Shown: positions 36,696-49,082 of the stretch, piece after piece | Layout: the number at the start of each line of letters is the position of its first letter | Position numbering within the stretch: position 1 is the first letter of the stretch | From: Margaritispora aquatica | Taxonomy: Eukaryota; Ascomycota; Leotiomycetes; Helotiales; Discinellaceae | DNA: 64,000 nucleotides | Assembly (NCBI GenBank): GCA_007644065.1 | Contig: VJWN01000004.1 | Span: 992,001-1,056,000, forward strand | Direction of reading: 5' to 3' | Notes under the pieces: model-generated | What the model was told of the DNA's origin: nothing | The model's input: the letters and a program-made list of their open reading frames with translations, nothing else | The model's database searches: none | Made by a program: the position numbers and the translations under genes

Positions 36696-38680
36696 ATGGC
36701 TACCAAGAGGTCCATAAGGGACTTTTTTCGACCAGCTCAGCTTCCCTTGTCATCGGATCCTCCACGAGCAGCTCTACAATCTGCACCATCCAACTCCCCA
36801 CTGAGCTCAAGCCTGTCACCTCCTCCAACGAGTGACTTCATTCAAGATTCGTCGTCAACGCCATTGGACCCAATTCTATCCTTGCCTTATTCTCATGCAG
36901 AACCATGCGAGGACATTTTGGAAAAGGAAATTCAAAATTCCGACGATGGTGGAGGAGATTCAGATAGTTCTTTGGAAGACCTCGCAACGTTGCTAGCATC
37001 CAAAAGCTCCGAGACCAAATCCAGACAATCGTCATTGAATCCCAACATACCAAGCACTCCAGTACGCTCATCAAAGTACCAGAAAGCAGCATACAGCTTT
37101 CCAGCCTCACCGTTGACCTTCCAACCGAAGTATAAATTTGACCTTAACTCTTTAGTCAAACACGCCGCGAAGGATGCTGCAACGAAAGCCAGCTCGATGC
37201 GAGTCAAGGCCATGCTAGCTGAACATCAGGAAGGTGATTCGTCTGTCAAGGAAAATAGAGCATCAAAACCGGCCAATCTTTCCCATAGTGCGCTACTAGA
37301 ATCTGTTGTAGCAGAAGCCGATGATGGTACCGCGGACAAAGTGAATCGAGCTATTATGCGTACGGAAGCAATTGTTACAGAAAAAAGATGGTATTTCTTT
37401 GACACCGAGCCCCAAATGGTCGAGCCTGAACGTAAGCCTTTTCCAGTAAATGCTGTGCGACAAAACTGGTGTCGAGAGCTGAAGGATCCGAGATCGAGAT
37501 ACCAAACATTTATTTCAGGCTTTGCTGAGGATATGGTGATGTTTGGGAGGAGTTTACCAGACGAGATCTTTATGTGGATGTTGGATGAAGTATGTGTTGA
37601 AATAGAAGGTCCTCTTCGAGCTTCCTATGTCAACATATTAGGAGAGTCTGGTGAACAAATTGAACGTTTGATGACGCCAGAAAGTATTCAAAGGATCTTT
37701 TCCCGTACTGGAGGCACAATCCATGCTACATCAATTACTGAAAACATCTATCCGGTCCAGAAACTCACCGATCAATATCCCCAAAAAGACTGGGCAATAC
37801 TAGGTTCCATCATTGTCCTGTTGAGTCAAGTCAGCGGGAAATTGACATATGCCTCGAGACTATTTGTGACTGTCATACTCTTAAGGTTAAGTATAGACGA
37901 TCTGATCAAAGACAATATTGACCTACTGGTATCTGTGCAAGAAACTCTTCGTCGCCTATGTCGAGCTACCCCTGATGTGGAATGGGAATCTTTTGTAAAG
38001 CCCTAATCGTCACATTTTTGGGAACATTGCTAATGGCGAGACAGTGCCAGGAAGTAAGCAAGATGCTTCTCAACTGCATTGAGGCGTCGACTTTACGTCA
38101 ACGAATTGTAGAAAGCATTTCATCCACAACGCCACGTACACATGATCTCCGACGAAGAATAGCCATGTGTTTCTTTTTTGATGATATCTTATACTCATTG
38201 GATCACTCATATAACTCAACAAACCTCGAACAGTTTATCGAGCGGTTGCGAAGCACGACTTTCCAAATCAGTACCGAGACAGACTGGAGAGAAGTAGGGG
38301 CTCTTATCGCTATTTTTGACATAGCCATAGACGACGGCAAGTCCAGCAACGTAAATTTGAGCAACGTGGCGGTTGAGGCCAAGTTCAACGCGGATGTTGA
38401 TGTGATATGTATCATGATCAAAGATATCATGAGATCTGTGGGAAGTGCTGGAGCAGCATTCATGTCGAGGCTTGCAGCAAAGGAATCTCTGGAGCTAGTC
38501 AGTCAAAGAATTGCGGATACAGTACGAACCAAACCCAAACCTAGGGAAGGCTGGTTCGATAGGCCTCGGGGGCGACAAGAACAGACTTTCGAGGAAGAGA
38601 GGTCCGGAATGGTCAGCTTTAAAACAAAGATGCAGCGAATCACCAATGGCAATGGACGCAAGTTGAATGTCGCCAGGTAG
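36696..38680 (+). CDS. Probable Nse6/Slf2-like CANIN-domain protein of the Smc5/6 pathway (644 aa)
   Basis: Exons are 36696..37994 and 38045..38680, with a phase-0 intron (GTAAAG...GACAG). The N-terminus MATKRSIRDFFRP resembles a PCNA-interacting box (hydrophobic plus paired Phe) with Lys in place of Gln. A disordered Ser/Pro/Asp-rich region to about residue 120 follows, then a block with PKYKFDLNSLVKHAAKD (about 145-160) and an all-helical C-terminal half (about 245-600). This layout matches my recollection of fungal proteins annotated as coiled-coil SMC6- and NSE5-interacting (CANIN), the family of Nse6 and SLF2, which load Smc5/6 on damaged DNA. The assignment is from recall, not a search. 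It is convergent with VMA4, with only 160 bp between stop codons. Confidence 0.6.
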
Positions 38681-38840
38681 GAAACGATATTTATGAAGCT
38701 TCAGGGTTATTCATTGTATCATACACTTTCTACAAACTTTCTCATGCCTCCAAGTTATGAATAATAACACGAAACGTCCTTATTCCCGCAATCGCTCAAT
38801 GCCCCAAATTCCATTTGCTCAAAGTCAATTCCAAAGTTGT

Positions 38841-39644
38841 CTAATTATAGAACTTTCTGTTCTCGTTCTTACCGAAAAGTTCTGTTCGTATGGAAGGCAG
38901 AGCAGTGTCTTCCAGTAGCTTGAGACGCTCATCGAAGGTGTTGTTGATCTCAATCTTTCCCCCACCACCCACAATCATGAGACCACCAGGACTACAAACA
39001 GTTAGCAAGCAATTTATTGTCGGCACCTAAGCTGTACTCACCATCCTTCTGGCAATGGGTGTGCCTCATCGATTGATGCCTCGATGTCCTTCTTCGTGTT
39101 CTCCTTAAATTCCTTGCATGCATCGGTGATCGCCTTCTTGATCGTATCATAATCCGCCTTCCTACCCTTGATCTGCAGCTTCTTCTCGTTCAAAGCGTAG
39201 AACCCCTCCAACATCAAGTTCTTCAATACAACCTGGTATTTTCCCTTATCCTTGGTGACTTCACCCAACTTCTTCTCTGCAGCCTCGAAAATGCCATCAA
39301 GAAGTTCCTGGCGAGCGCTGAGAACCTTCAGTCTCGTCTTGTTGGCAACAGTCGACCGAGTGATTTGCTGAGACATTTGGGCGGACTTGAACTTCTTCTC
39401 ATATTGGGTATCAATAGATTGAGTCTCCTGGCGGACCAACTTTGACTTTTCGATGGAGAATTCTTCGTCGGCTTTGATCTCAATTTCGCGAGCTTTTTCC
39501 ATAGCTTCTTGCTTGATAAACGCCGTCATCTTCTTGAGCTCCTGCCCAACCTGCACGCCAGCGTATTTAGCACAGCAATTGGCTTATCAAGATGGGAGGA
39601 AATAGGCTCACCTGGTCATCGGAGAGAGCGTGGGATGTCGACAT
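38841..39644 (-). CDS. VMA4: V-type H+-ATPase subunit E (230 aa)
   Basis: Peripheral stalk subunit of the vacuolar proton pump, linking V1 to V0. Exons are 39612..39644, 39042..39550 and 38841..38991. The N-terminal helix is typical (MTAFIKQEAMEKAREIEIKA, EEFSIEKSKLV), and the globular C-terminal domain contains GGLMIVGGGGKIEINNT, a clear signature of subunit E, which joins across the last intron. Length is as expected. The 33-nt first exon encodes only MSTSHALSDDQ. Confidence 0.97.
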
Positions 39645-40179
39645 ATTGGGCGACTGTTATGGGATCTATTCGAAGTTGAGGGAATGAGAGCTTGAACGAG
39701 GCAGAGCTGAGGTGTTGAGGTTCGAGCTGGAGCTACGATAAGAGAAGCAGCGATCCCGAGGACAGCTGGATTGCCTAGCGAATATGCAAACGTCATGTGA
39801 CTCAATCTCGAATCTTGATTCCTTGGATGTCCCTGCAGTAAGTAACGGAGTTAGAATGTTTTACAGTTTGATTGTGCATGAATTGGCGGATTGAAATAAA
39901 ATATGTAAATACAAGTCTGAAGATTTGACCTTTCCACGCTTTATTCATTTTCGCTATCTATCTAGGTAAGGTAGGTAGGTAGGTACGGAGTACTATTCCT
40001 GCATCAACCGGGGAAGCTGCACAATCAAGCGAGACAAGTCGATCTTCGGCCCATGACTTCTCACGTCAATATATCCATGCAGCGAGGAGACCAGTCCTCC
40101 AAGTACCTACTATCGAACTGCCAACCAGCCTTCGATCTTCAAGAATACCAATGAGTTCTTGCACAACTGCCCTTGCGTG
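39645..40179. other. Divergent promoter region, VMA4 and the NIPA-like gene
   Basis: 535 bp. It contains a run of AGGTA units followed by TACGGAGTAC at about 39965..39991, a motif that recurs near 21440. No gene seen. Confidence 0.5.
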
Positions 40180-41760
40180 ATGGGAAACCTCGGCGATCTG
40201 TCGCCAGGAGGAAGTGTAGCTGTAAGCCCTCTTCTCAATTGTTCCCAGTTATCAAAGACTAATCATGTACATCGGCAGATTGGTATATTAGTCGGCTTGT
40301 TATCTACGAGCGTGCAGAGTCTCGGTTTGACTCTGCAACGAAAGTCACACCTACTAGAAGATGAGAAGGGGCCATACGATGTTCGAAGACCTCCGTATCG
40401 ACGACGGAGATGGCAGTTGGGCATGGGGATGTTTATAATATCGAATCTGGTTGGGAGCACAATTCAGATAACGACACTCCCTCTGCCAGTCTTGTCTACA
40501 CTGCAGGCTTCAGGTCTGGTGTTCAATTCGATATGCGCCACCTTAATACTGGGCGAACCTTTCACTCGATGGTCTTTAGGAGGCACAATACTAGTTTCTA
40601 GCGGGGCAATTTTGATCGCCATATTTGGCGCAATACCTGAACCTGCACATAGCTTGGATCAGCTGCTACAATTGTTGGTACGAAGGACATTTGTGATGTG
40701 GATGATATTGCAGGCTTTACTTGTGCTTGCGATTATAGCGGTTGCCAGTCTGTTGTCCAGGGTACCGAGTCTTGCATCAAATCCTCGAGTACGACTCTGG
40801 AGAGGGTTGGCATATGGTTGTATAAGTGGAATCTTGTCTGCCCACTCTTTGCTTGTTGCAAAGTCAGCGGTCGAACTGCTGGTCAGAACAATTGTGGATC
40901 GGATTAACCAATTCAACAGGTGGCAGTCGTGGGCAATTCTTGCGGGACTTGTAACCCTGGCTCTCACTCAACTTTATTATCTCCACAGAGGACTGAAGTT
41001 GGTTTCGACGAGTGTTCTTTACCCTTTGGTGTTTTGCATATACAACATCATAGCAATATTGGATGGTCTGATTTATTTCAAGCAGACTGACCGTATCTCT
41101 CTTCTCAAAGGCCTACTCATAGGGTTAGGAACCATCATATTACTTGCTGGTGTGTTGGCTCTATCGTGGCGCCTATCCGACGAACAAACTCAACCAGCAG
41201 TGACGCAGAGCGCACTAGCTCCTGGTCTTGGATTTGTGGAAGATACAGACAACGAGGAATCGGATTTCTTCAACCACGACGAAGATGCCGCCATCAGCAG
41301 AGAGCATCAAGCATTGCTTAACGGTAACCCCATGACACCTACCACGAAGTCAAACACAGTGTTAGGGGCCACGCGGAATGTTCGCAAGACCGTTCGCTTG
41401 TCAGAAGCCGATGAAATCTGGGGCGAGCTTGCTGATGACAGCACAAAATCGCCATCGCCAAGAAGGGTATCACGGACGCTGTCTCCTGCGGCTATCGAGG
41501 CTGGCGAACCCGATGAGCACACCTCATTGTTGCGATCGAATTCTGATAGGAGGAGGAGGAGACGTTCTACAGGCTTTCCAGGCTTCACAGCACGTCCATC
41601 TCCTCGAGCTCCCAAAAGACGCAGCACAACCCAACTCCAAGATGCAACTGGGGGATTCTGGAAAATGCGATGGTGGGGAAGGGGGGGCGGGAGCGGCAGG
41701 GGGCCTCCTGATGATAGCTCGAGTGAAGCGCCAGGACCTTCGGGGAGCAACAACGTATGA
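40180..41760 (+). CDS. NIPA/DUF803-type magnesium transporter family membrane protein (507 aa)
   Basis: Exons are 40180..40221 and 40279..41760. The family has a drug/metabolite-transporter-like fold with nine or so helices, and some members carry Mg2+. The opening IGILVGLLSTSVQSLGLTLQ, then WQLGMGMFIISNLVGSTIQI and FNSICATLILGEPFTRW, are typical. A duplicated-half pattern follows (LVTLALTQLYYLHRGLKLVS, SVLYPLVFCIYNIIAILDGL). From about residue 330 the tail is hydrophilic, acidic then Arg/Ser-rich, with a poly-Arg stretch, and probably lies in the cytosol. The 57-bp intron is a multiple of three and has no stop, so retention would still give a full protein. The spliced form is favoured because IGILVGL directly following the short N-terminus fits the family. 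Confidence 0.85.
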   Translation: MGNLGDLSPGGSVAVSPLLNCSQLSKTNHVHRQIGILVGLLSTSVQSLGLTLQRKSHLLEDEKGPYDVRRPPYRRRRWQLGMGMFIISNLVGSTIQITTLPLPVLSTLQASGLVFNSICATLILGEPFTRWSLGGTILVSSGAILIAIFGAIPEPAHSLDQLLQLLVRRTFVMWMILQALLVLAIIAVASLLSRVPSLASNPRVRLWRGLAYGCISGILSAHSLLVAKSAVELLVRTIVDRINQFNRWQSWAILAGLVTLALTQLYYLHRGLKLVSTSVLYPLVFCIYNIIAILDGLIYFKQTDRISLLKGLLIGLGTIILLAGVLALSWRLSDEQTQPAVTQSALAPGLGFVEDTDNEESDFFNHDEDAAISREHQALLNGNPMTPTTKSNTVLGATRNVRKTVRLSEADEIWGELADDSTKSPSPRRVSRTLSPAAIEAGEPDEHTSLLRSNSDRRRRRRSTGFPGFTARPSPRAPKRRSTTQLQDATGGFWKMRWWGRGGGSGRGPPDDSSSEAPGPSGSNNV

Positions 41761-44525
41761 TTCTCTCGAAACGTTTCAGAGGTACTCGAAGCAAGTATCG
41801 GTAGGATTGATCATTGTTTAAGGTGTTTGGATCACGGGCGTATTAGCGTGGGCTGGCTGGAATGGGTATGTTTGGAACCATCAAGTGGAGTTTATCACGA
41901 GCAAGATGAGAGGCCGTTTGGCCTAGTTGTATGCTATATAGGATATGTATTAGACGAGGTAACAACATGTTCATTGCGTAATGCCTTGGTTGAGAGCTCT
42001 ACAATGCGATCAGTATTCCAGTTTCCCCTGTGGTTTTGGGAAAACCTGCTAATCAGTTGTCAAATTATACCCTAATTATATCTGTATCTTTGTGCTTCTA
42101 CTAGTCTAAAAGCTTTCTAGCATTAAACTATGAGCTATGTAATTAAAAACCTACTTCCTGGTTCTTCTGCTCATCCCCTTTTCACCGAATCTTAACTGCA
42201 CCTAGCTTGCGCTTACTCTCAACGCGAATCTCGGGTTGTACATCTACAGAGCCCTATAGACAATCGATACAAGATATAACACTGATAGCAAGTTGCATGG
42301 TAACTGTATCACTAAGCCGTTTTATTCTGTGGCCAGTTTGTTGTGTCATAACAAATAGAAGACCTCCAGGTTTGCTACCAGCACACAAATTTGATAAGCC
42401 GCAAATTCGACGGCTCTTTCAAAGGTGGGAAGCTGAAAGCATTGATCTGCAAGAAGATTTCTACTGAGTAGTTGAGGCATGATATCCATTTGTTTGGAAA
42501 GAGGGCTGCGCAATTGTTTAACTTCGACTTGCGTTGGCGTCTATGAGCTAGCTCATCAGAATCTTGTTGATTGTGATCATGCTCAAGTGTGATTACCACT
42601 GCCAATTTCAGCCACGTTGATCAAGGTGTTACCCTGGGAAGGTTTTAATCTGTTGAATGGTCAAATGAAATGTAAACTAAGTAACTCTTTATCGGTCGCT
42701 TCTGCTTCGTCAACAAAATGAATGCGTTTTAAGCGAAGAAAAATGAAGTTAATTTGATGTTTCTGAAGAAAACTCAACTACGAGACTCCAGTTACCAATA
42801 TACAAAGCTATGGTTTCACTTTCTCATAGGGTCTCATTCATTTTGCAATCAGACTTCAAGGGATATTGAAGTGCTCTCAGATTCTCTCAATCTGTGTTAA
42901 CAATGAAGTGACATAGGAGTACCGTTGCTAAGAACGTCCCTTCCTTGTCCCCAACAGCTCCGCAAACCACTTTGGCATAGACGTAGCTAGATTCTTGCAT
43001 CAATCCTCATGCTGGGTGTTTTTCTCCATGTCAATAAGAGGCAGGCTGTCTAGTTTAGGACTCTTACATTGCGCAATTGAGATCCGAACTGGGGTTTGAT
43101 GTCTATATGTTCCCTAAAGACTTATGACCTGAACTCTTCCATTATGGATAATGCTTTTAGCATCAAGAGTATCACTAAGTTCCTAAACTCGATGATGCAA
43201 GTATGTCTCATTGATCTTTGCTCTGTTAAATTCCCTTTAAACCCACATACACCCCCTTCAACATTACTAAGTCCCTTGGTATTTCTCTACATAATTTTAT
43301 ACTCTTCAAATGAGGAATCTTGGGAGCTAGCTAAGCTTATCATCTTCCAGATTGGCATCAATATCATGAGCTTGAGAACAACGTTCTCCTACTTGATTTT
43401 GGTCTGCTGAGAAGATTATCAACTACCCTCACCGAAATATGCTCGATCCTCCCGTCCTCATAAGTGTCTCCATCAAGAATGAGTCACCCATCGAGAAAAT
43501 ACACCCAAAACACGGCAACGCGAAGGACATAAACCCGTTGTAATTCCTGACACTCAAATTCACATCAAACTACATGCCCCAGCTCACACAACCAGCAATA
43601 ATTTGCGATCCATCCCAGAGAACTTAACCGAGCTGACAGTAATCAAAATACTCAAACAGGAGAAAATTGGTAGATGAAACTCGGTATTGTACTACAGGCT
43701 GACAGCAAGGTTAGCTATGCATACTATATGAGCTCGTTCTTTTCCTGCATGTTTCCAACATTGCAATTAATTACTACGGAACTAGAGTACAGCCCTTTCT
43801 ACATCAGGCAGACTTTTCAACCGTCTCTCATGCGCCCGACTAATGTAAGCAGGATTGACAACAGCATGCATTGATTAGCTAATTTTAGATGTACAATAGA
43901 TGGATAGGTAAGTTATGGGAAGAGGTATAGTTGTTATGGAGATATTTTGTTATGATGATTTGTATTAAAAACCACCAATTCCAGGCCACGCTATGTTAAG
44001 CCGGAGCTCAGATACCTACTGTACTGTACAGAGAACTCATCGATAGCGAATTAACCCATCCAAACCCCAAAGCAAGAGCGAAATATCACGACCGACCACC
44101 CGCCACCACCGCCGTCACGGATGACATGCAAAGTGAGCTCGTGAGAAAAAGCTCTGCACGGGAAAAGCCAGGCTCCCAACCTTGTCCCCCACACACCCAC
44201 CACTACCAGGTCCATCCTTCAATCAAGTCCAAAAGTTTCCCAAATGAGACTTTGTCCGTCAAAGAGGGAGAATTATCAGATTATCCGTGTTCCTCGAACT
44301 CAATTTTGTAGGAAGTAAAACCAACGAATTGTGCAAAGCGAAAGAGAGAAAAAAAACCCACAACAAAACACCAAAACACCAAATGACAAGTAACGTTCCG
44401 AGGTCCGAGACCCGCAAGACACAAACGTTTGGATGCGCTGAATTAATGTGTCGGGTATCAGAGAGAAAGACTTGCTCAACCCTCATTCGTGTACGGGTAC
44501 CGCCGAAGTACGTTTGACTTGTGAT
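41761..44525. other. Gene-poor spacer, 2.8 kb
   Basis: AT-rich, between the convergent NIPA-like and MADS-box genes. Many short frames (for example 43096..43410 and 43674..43874) have no family features and no convincing splice partners. No tRNA-like or terminal-repeat structure seen. Confidence 0.5.
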
Positions 44526-45329
44526 TTAAGATTGATGCGAGTTATGTTGAGGGATCCCAGTTTGCGGTGCCATTGGGTATGAGCCTCTCTGCTGCTGTTG
44601 CATGTAATTGTTGTATGCGAGTGCCTGTTGCTGTTCGACGGTCTGTGGCATATAACCCGGATGCATGTTCTGTATTTGCTGTGGGATGCCGCGACTTTGC
44701 TGAGGGGGCAAATGCTGGGTGGGTGGTTCCTCGGGAGAATCTGCAACATTGCCGTCATCGACACCATTCTCTCCGTTACCAGCTGGTTCAGGGGCGTTCA
44801 AGCAAGCCTTGGAAGGTTAGAGTAGTATTACAACTGCTGTAGGGAGTGTATAACGGACCTGAATCAAGTTCTTTCCTTCGGCTTTTGTGACCAGAGGCTG
44901 TAGCTTTGGTGTTGTGAATGTGTAGACCAGCCCAGTTTCCGAGACGACGAGGAGTAGGACTTGAGTTCCTGTGAGGACTGACAATTCGTATGCCTATTTC
45001 AATCATTAGAAATGCTCAGATGAAACGCGATCGCATCAAGACGCGACGCGTAAAGCTTGGATTGAATGATGGCAGCATACCTTCTTCATGATGCCGGCTT
45101 TCCTCTTGGAAAATGTGATATGGCGACGCGACTTATCCGTGATGAACTTGATCTCAATCTTTCTGCGCTCACGTCCTGGCTTGTCTTCGTCATCATCTTC
45201 ATCATCAGCAGTTGTTGGACGTCCGCGCTTGATGCCACGATTGTTGTCGCCGATGGCACCTCCATTTCCTAGAGCATGCTCATCAAGGGATGGCGAGCCT
45301 TGATCATGTTGATCGGTGATATCTGCCAT
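44526..45329 (-). CDS. MCM1: SRF/MCM1-type MADS-box transcription factor (221 aa)
   Basis: Sequence-specific DNA-binding factor of the CArG-box class, with roles in mating, development and cell-type genes in fungi. Exons are 45081..45329, 44859..44993 and 44526..44807. An acidic N-terminal segment (DDEDDDEDKPG) precedes the MADS domain (about residues 50-110): RRKIEIKFITDKSRRHITFS, KRKAGIMKKAYELSVLTGTQ, then LLLVVSETGLVYTF. The Ile/Lys choices fit SRF-type rather than MEF2-type. The C-terminal half is Gln/Pro-rich and disordered, ending in PQHNSHQS, as in activation regions. Upstream lie 3.75 kb without a gene, which may hold a long regulated leader, as seen for other fungal regulators. Confidence 0.96.
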
Positions 45330-48300
45330 TGTAATAACTGTCGAGGTATGACGAGAAGTCTCTTTTGAGTTGTGTGCCGATGACCTTACTGCTTAAGGTG
45401 TGTGGAGAGGCTGTTGTCCTGCTTTGTCGCAGAAACCTGGTCGCGAAATACTGGATGCGGGTTGGCGTCAATGGAGGAACCGAATCAATTCAGGCTGGAG
45501 CGTTGACCGTTGACACTGGTAAATTGAGATGGAGGCGTTTCGACGGGTTAGGAAACGGTCCTTGGAGACCTGAGTGACAAACTGTGGGATTAGAGATTGA
45601 TCAGGCAAGGTGAAGGCTGCGGTGCGGGTGCGGGATTGACAGAAAGAAGAATAGATTGGAAGCACAGGCGAATAACTGCAAGGAAAATGGGTGTAAGCTG
45701 GGGGGTGGTGTTTCGGGGGTGTGGAACATTAAGAAAGACACAAGAGGACAGCTCCAAAGCTTGAGGGGTTGGAGTATGGCTCGTTTCGTAAGTGATAGGT
45801 TGTGTGAAGGCCAAAGGTGTACCCTGAAGGGGGTCGGTCATTTTTAGGGCTGCTGGGTGCCCAGTTGGCGGAGCGGACGCGAACAGGCCATATTTTGTGG
45901 GTAAGGTAAGGTAGGATTCAGGTCAGGTCAGGTTGGGTCGGTGTCGGATTCGGTGAAGGGAAAGGGGGCGAGGATTTCGAGTTTGTTCGAGGGTTCCTCG
46001 GCATATCTTGATGCAGGCTTTGGTGTGGTGGAGAATAATAATGCTGATTTTCGAACGCTGATTCGTTGGCTTGCTGGGTTCGGGCTTTGTGCAAGCAGAT
46101 GCAGCCAATTGCCATCCTCCAAGCAGGTTAAGGCGTCAGGCGTGCGTGCACGAAAAGGCCCAAAACATCAGACGAAGTTCTTTGACAGATCGAGCGTGAA
46201 GTATAGGGGGTGTCGTCCAGATTCGTGAATTCGATCGGATGTCAAGTCCAAAGCGTGTGAATGAGTGACACCGGACGAAACGGTATGCTGATGCTGATTC
46301 TGATATTGATGTTGTTTGGTTGACGCCCATGATGAAGTCGAGTCACTGACTGCGATCTTTACGCAACTTTGCGTCCTCTCCCAGCACCACTCACTCACCA
46401 GCATCAGAAGAGTGAATGCAATCGCTCTGGCCCTTCTCCATTTGAAGAACCAAAAATGCAACTACTTCTCGGCCCGTCGCAGGGGAATAAGGTGGAGGAG
46501 AGAGGAGGGGATTTGATCGCCATATTTGATACTTGATTGATACTTTTGATTGATACTTGGCTAAGTAATCAATCAATCAATCAATCAATTCGACCATGCG
46601 TATGAGTGCAAGGTGGAGTTGCGGAGTGGTGGATTGAATTCCATCCTTATTCCATGTGTATGTCTTGTGCGTACTCGTACGCTCAAAACGGAGGATTGCA
46701 GAACAATGGAAGGTTGTAAGAGAGTTGGTAAAGTGCATTAGAATTGTAGGCAAGGTACATTGTGAAGTTGTTGAACAATAGCTGCAGTAATAATAAGAAA
46801 CGGCGACTTACTTACCTGGCTTGACTTTGACTGCTTGAGGTAATCTGGTGTGGTTCTTCTCTGGGAAAAGCAAGCTGGGGAAGGCTGGAAGGAGAGCGGG
46901 AGGCTGCTAACTGAATTGAAACTGAATTTATTCCAAAAGGGATTTTTGGCTGGATTTGGGTCTCTGCTCGTTTTGCTTATGTGCCTTGTGTTGTAACGTC
47001 GGAGTGAGTCGTGACGCTGAGATGCAGGGATTTCGGCTGTGGTCGATGCGAAAATGTCCAAAGAGGTCAAGTGTACTTTATCTGGATTCGTGGGAAATGC
47101 CCTCTTTAAAGACAAGCGTTGGAGAAAGAACGCTAATCGAGTAAGCGCCGTTTGAGGGCCGAGGGCAGGATCCAGCTGTCAGTACACGTGATAAAAATGG
47201 GGAAAGAGAGCGTCGAATTGTGCTTGCTGATTGGTTTGCTCGGAGGTGAGTGGACCTCAAAAGATGAAAAAGGAAGGAGGGGTTGGTATTTAAAGTCAAA
47301 GAGCTCAGCACTAAAGTTATGCACCTTTCACTCAACATTCACTTTCTATTTCATTAATGCACAAATAAAATACAAAGTTTCAAGTTGGACTGTTTATGTA
47401 ACAATCAAGTTCACTTTCAAAGTATAATTAAACGTGTTGCTTCAATTTGTACTCAGCCTCGTTGTACATGTTTTTTGCTTCGGCCGTGTGTTGTGGAATT
47501 GGAATTTTGGAGATGCTGTTAGCTCACCTCGGACTTGATTTTGCATTCTTACTCTGGAAAGAAATTCATGTTTTGCTTTGAGATTCCATTTTAGTGTCTG
47601 TATTCTTTTGCTATGTGAATCTTGGGCTGAAACCCGGCCATACACTGTGTTCCATGATATTCTTTCACATACCTTATATATATGCAAACGTCGGGTTGCT
47701 TGACTGTAACCCCAATGATGAGTTGGACCGTTACGTCAGAGACAGGCTCAATGCTTTAGATTAATAATTATTATTCTCGTGGTATCAAATCCCCAAGCAA
47801 ATGGATTTCGAGACATCTTACAATAATGAAAGCAAAAAAGAACAGACGTAAACCTCGTTACCTTACCAATTGCTTGTAATGTCAACACATATCTTTAGCG
47901 TTCACATTATTCTTAGAGATCCCCTCGACTTTATACAGCGCCGTGGGCGATATTCTGCTTGACCTACCTAGAGAATGGAATATTGAAAGAACTCTATTAC
48001 TAGCAGTCCCTTCTCTTACCATGTACATATGCGGAATGACAGTGCACACTGATGCCCATCGAATGTCCAACAGTCAAAATGTTCATCTATGATTTCTGGA
48101 CTTGACTTTCTCCAAACACACAAATGCATTCAAGGGCTTGTGTAAAAACAAGGTTATAGTGTCAATCCGTAACTTTCACAAACGCACATTCCTTAATTGA
48201 TCTAGCTCAAAGGTACACTTGTAACCAAAGGAGCTGAAGCATGAGAACGACAGCAACTTGTCAAGTGCAGCTACATCTTATATTTAATATGGACTCTCGG

Positions 48301-49082
48301 TTTGGATGCATGCTGTTTTTTCTTGATTTCATATTCAGGAATGCCAAGTGACCATCACGCCTCATTTAACTTGCCAAGTGCCGCCAATAATATCACATGT
48401 CGCTCAAGACAAACATATCGTGGTGAAAGCATAGCATACTCGATTGTTTTCGATTTTGGGTATAGAATGCTAATTAATAAGATATGGTAATCATCTTTTC
48501 GGTCTTCCTCCAACCAAGTTTTGACAACATTAGTCGTATTTGCAACGATGTGCAGAGAGTTGGTCAAGCCGCTAGCCGAGAGTACCAAGATACTTTTGGT
48601 TCTTGGACCTTCGAAATTTACCCTTCCAAGAACAACGCCAATGATGGGAGTCTCGTATAATGATCTACCAAATCACACTAAAATGCGGCGCAATTCAATT
48701 GGCCACTGCGCCTGAAAGACGAGCCTTGGTATGATGTCTTGGGACTTGGGAGTACCAGTAAATAAACCCGCCTTCCACCCCCTGAACATATCCGTGAAGT
48801 ATGTTCTGAGCTATCACCAACACATTTCCCACATCAAACTATCTAGGTGCCTTCATATTCTTCTTTCCTTCGTTGTTGAGTGTACTTCGGATACTATTAT
48901 CGATCCTTTCATTCATTCCACGACAGCGTGCAAACTCTATACATTCGTTCATCCAGCGCATGCTTCTATATCAACGACGCAACTCATACTATTTAAAACT
49001 GCTGAAAACGAAATTTCGCTGCTACCTGAGACTGGAAGCTCGGCACTATTAACCTATGCAATACTATCATTCCATACCGACC
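45330..49082. other. Long spacer, 3.75 kb, between divergent MADS-box and GH72 genes
   Basis: No coding gene resolved. On the minus strand a strong donor, CAG|GTAAGTAAG at 46807..46818, and a CACTCAG acceptor near 45570 could bound a leader intron of the MADS-box gene. Simple repeats occur at 45900..45945 (GGTAAG/GGTCA units) and 46567..46597. Minus-strand frames at 46738..47338 are Ser/Pro-rich and may be leader uORFs. Confidence 0.45.
46567..46597. repeat. AATC tetranucleotide microsatellite
   Basis: About eight AATC units, preceded by related TTGATACTTGA sequence. Located in the presumed leader/promoter of the MADS-box gene. Confidence 0.9.
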
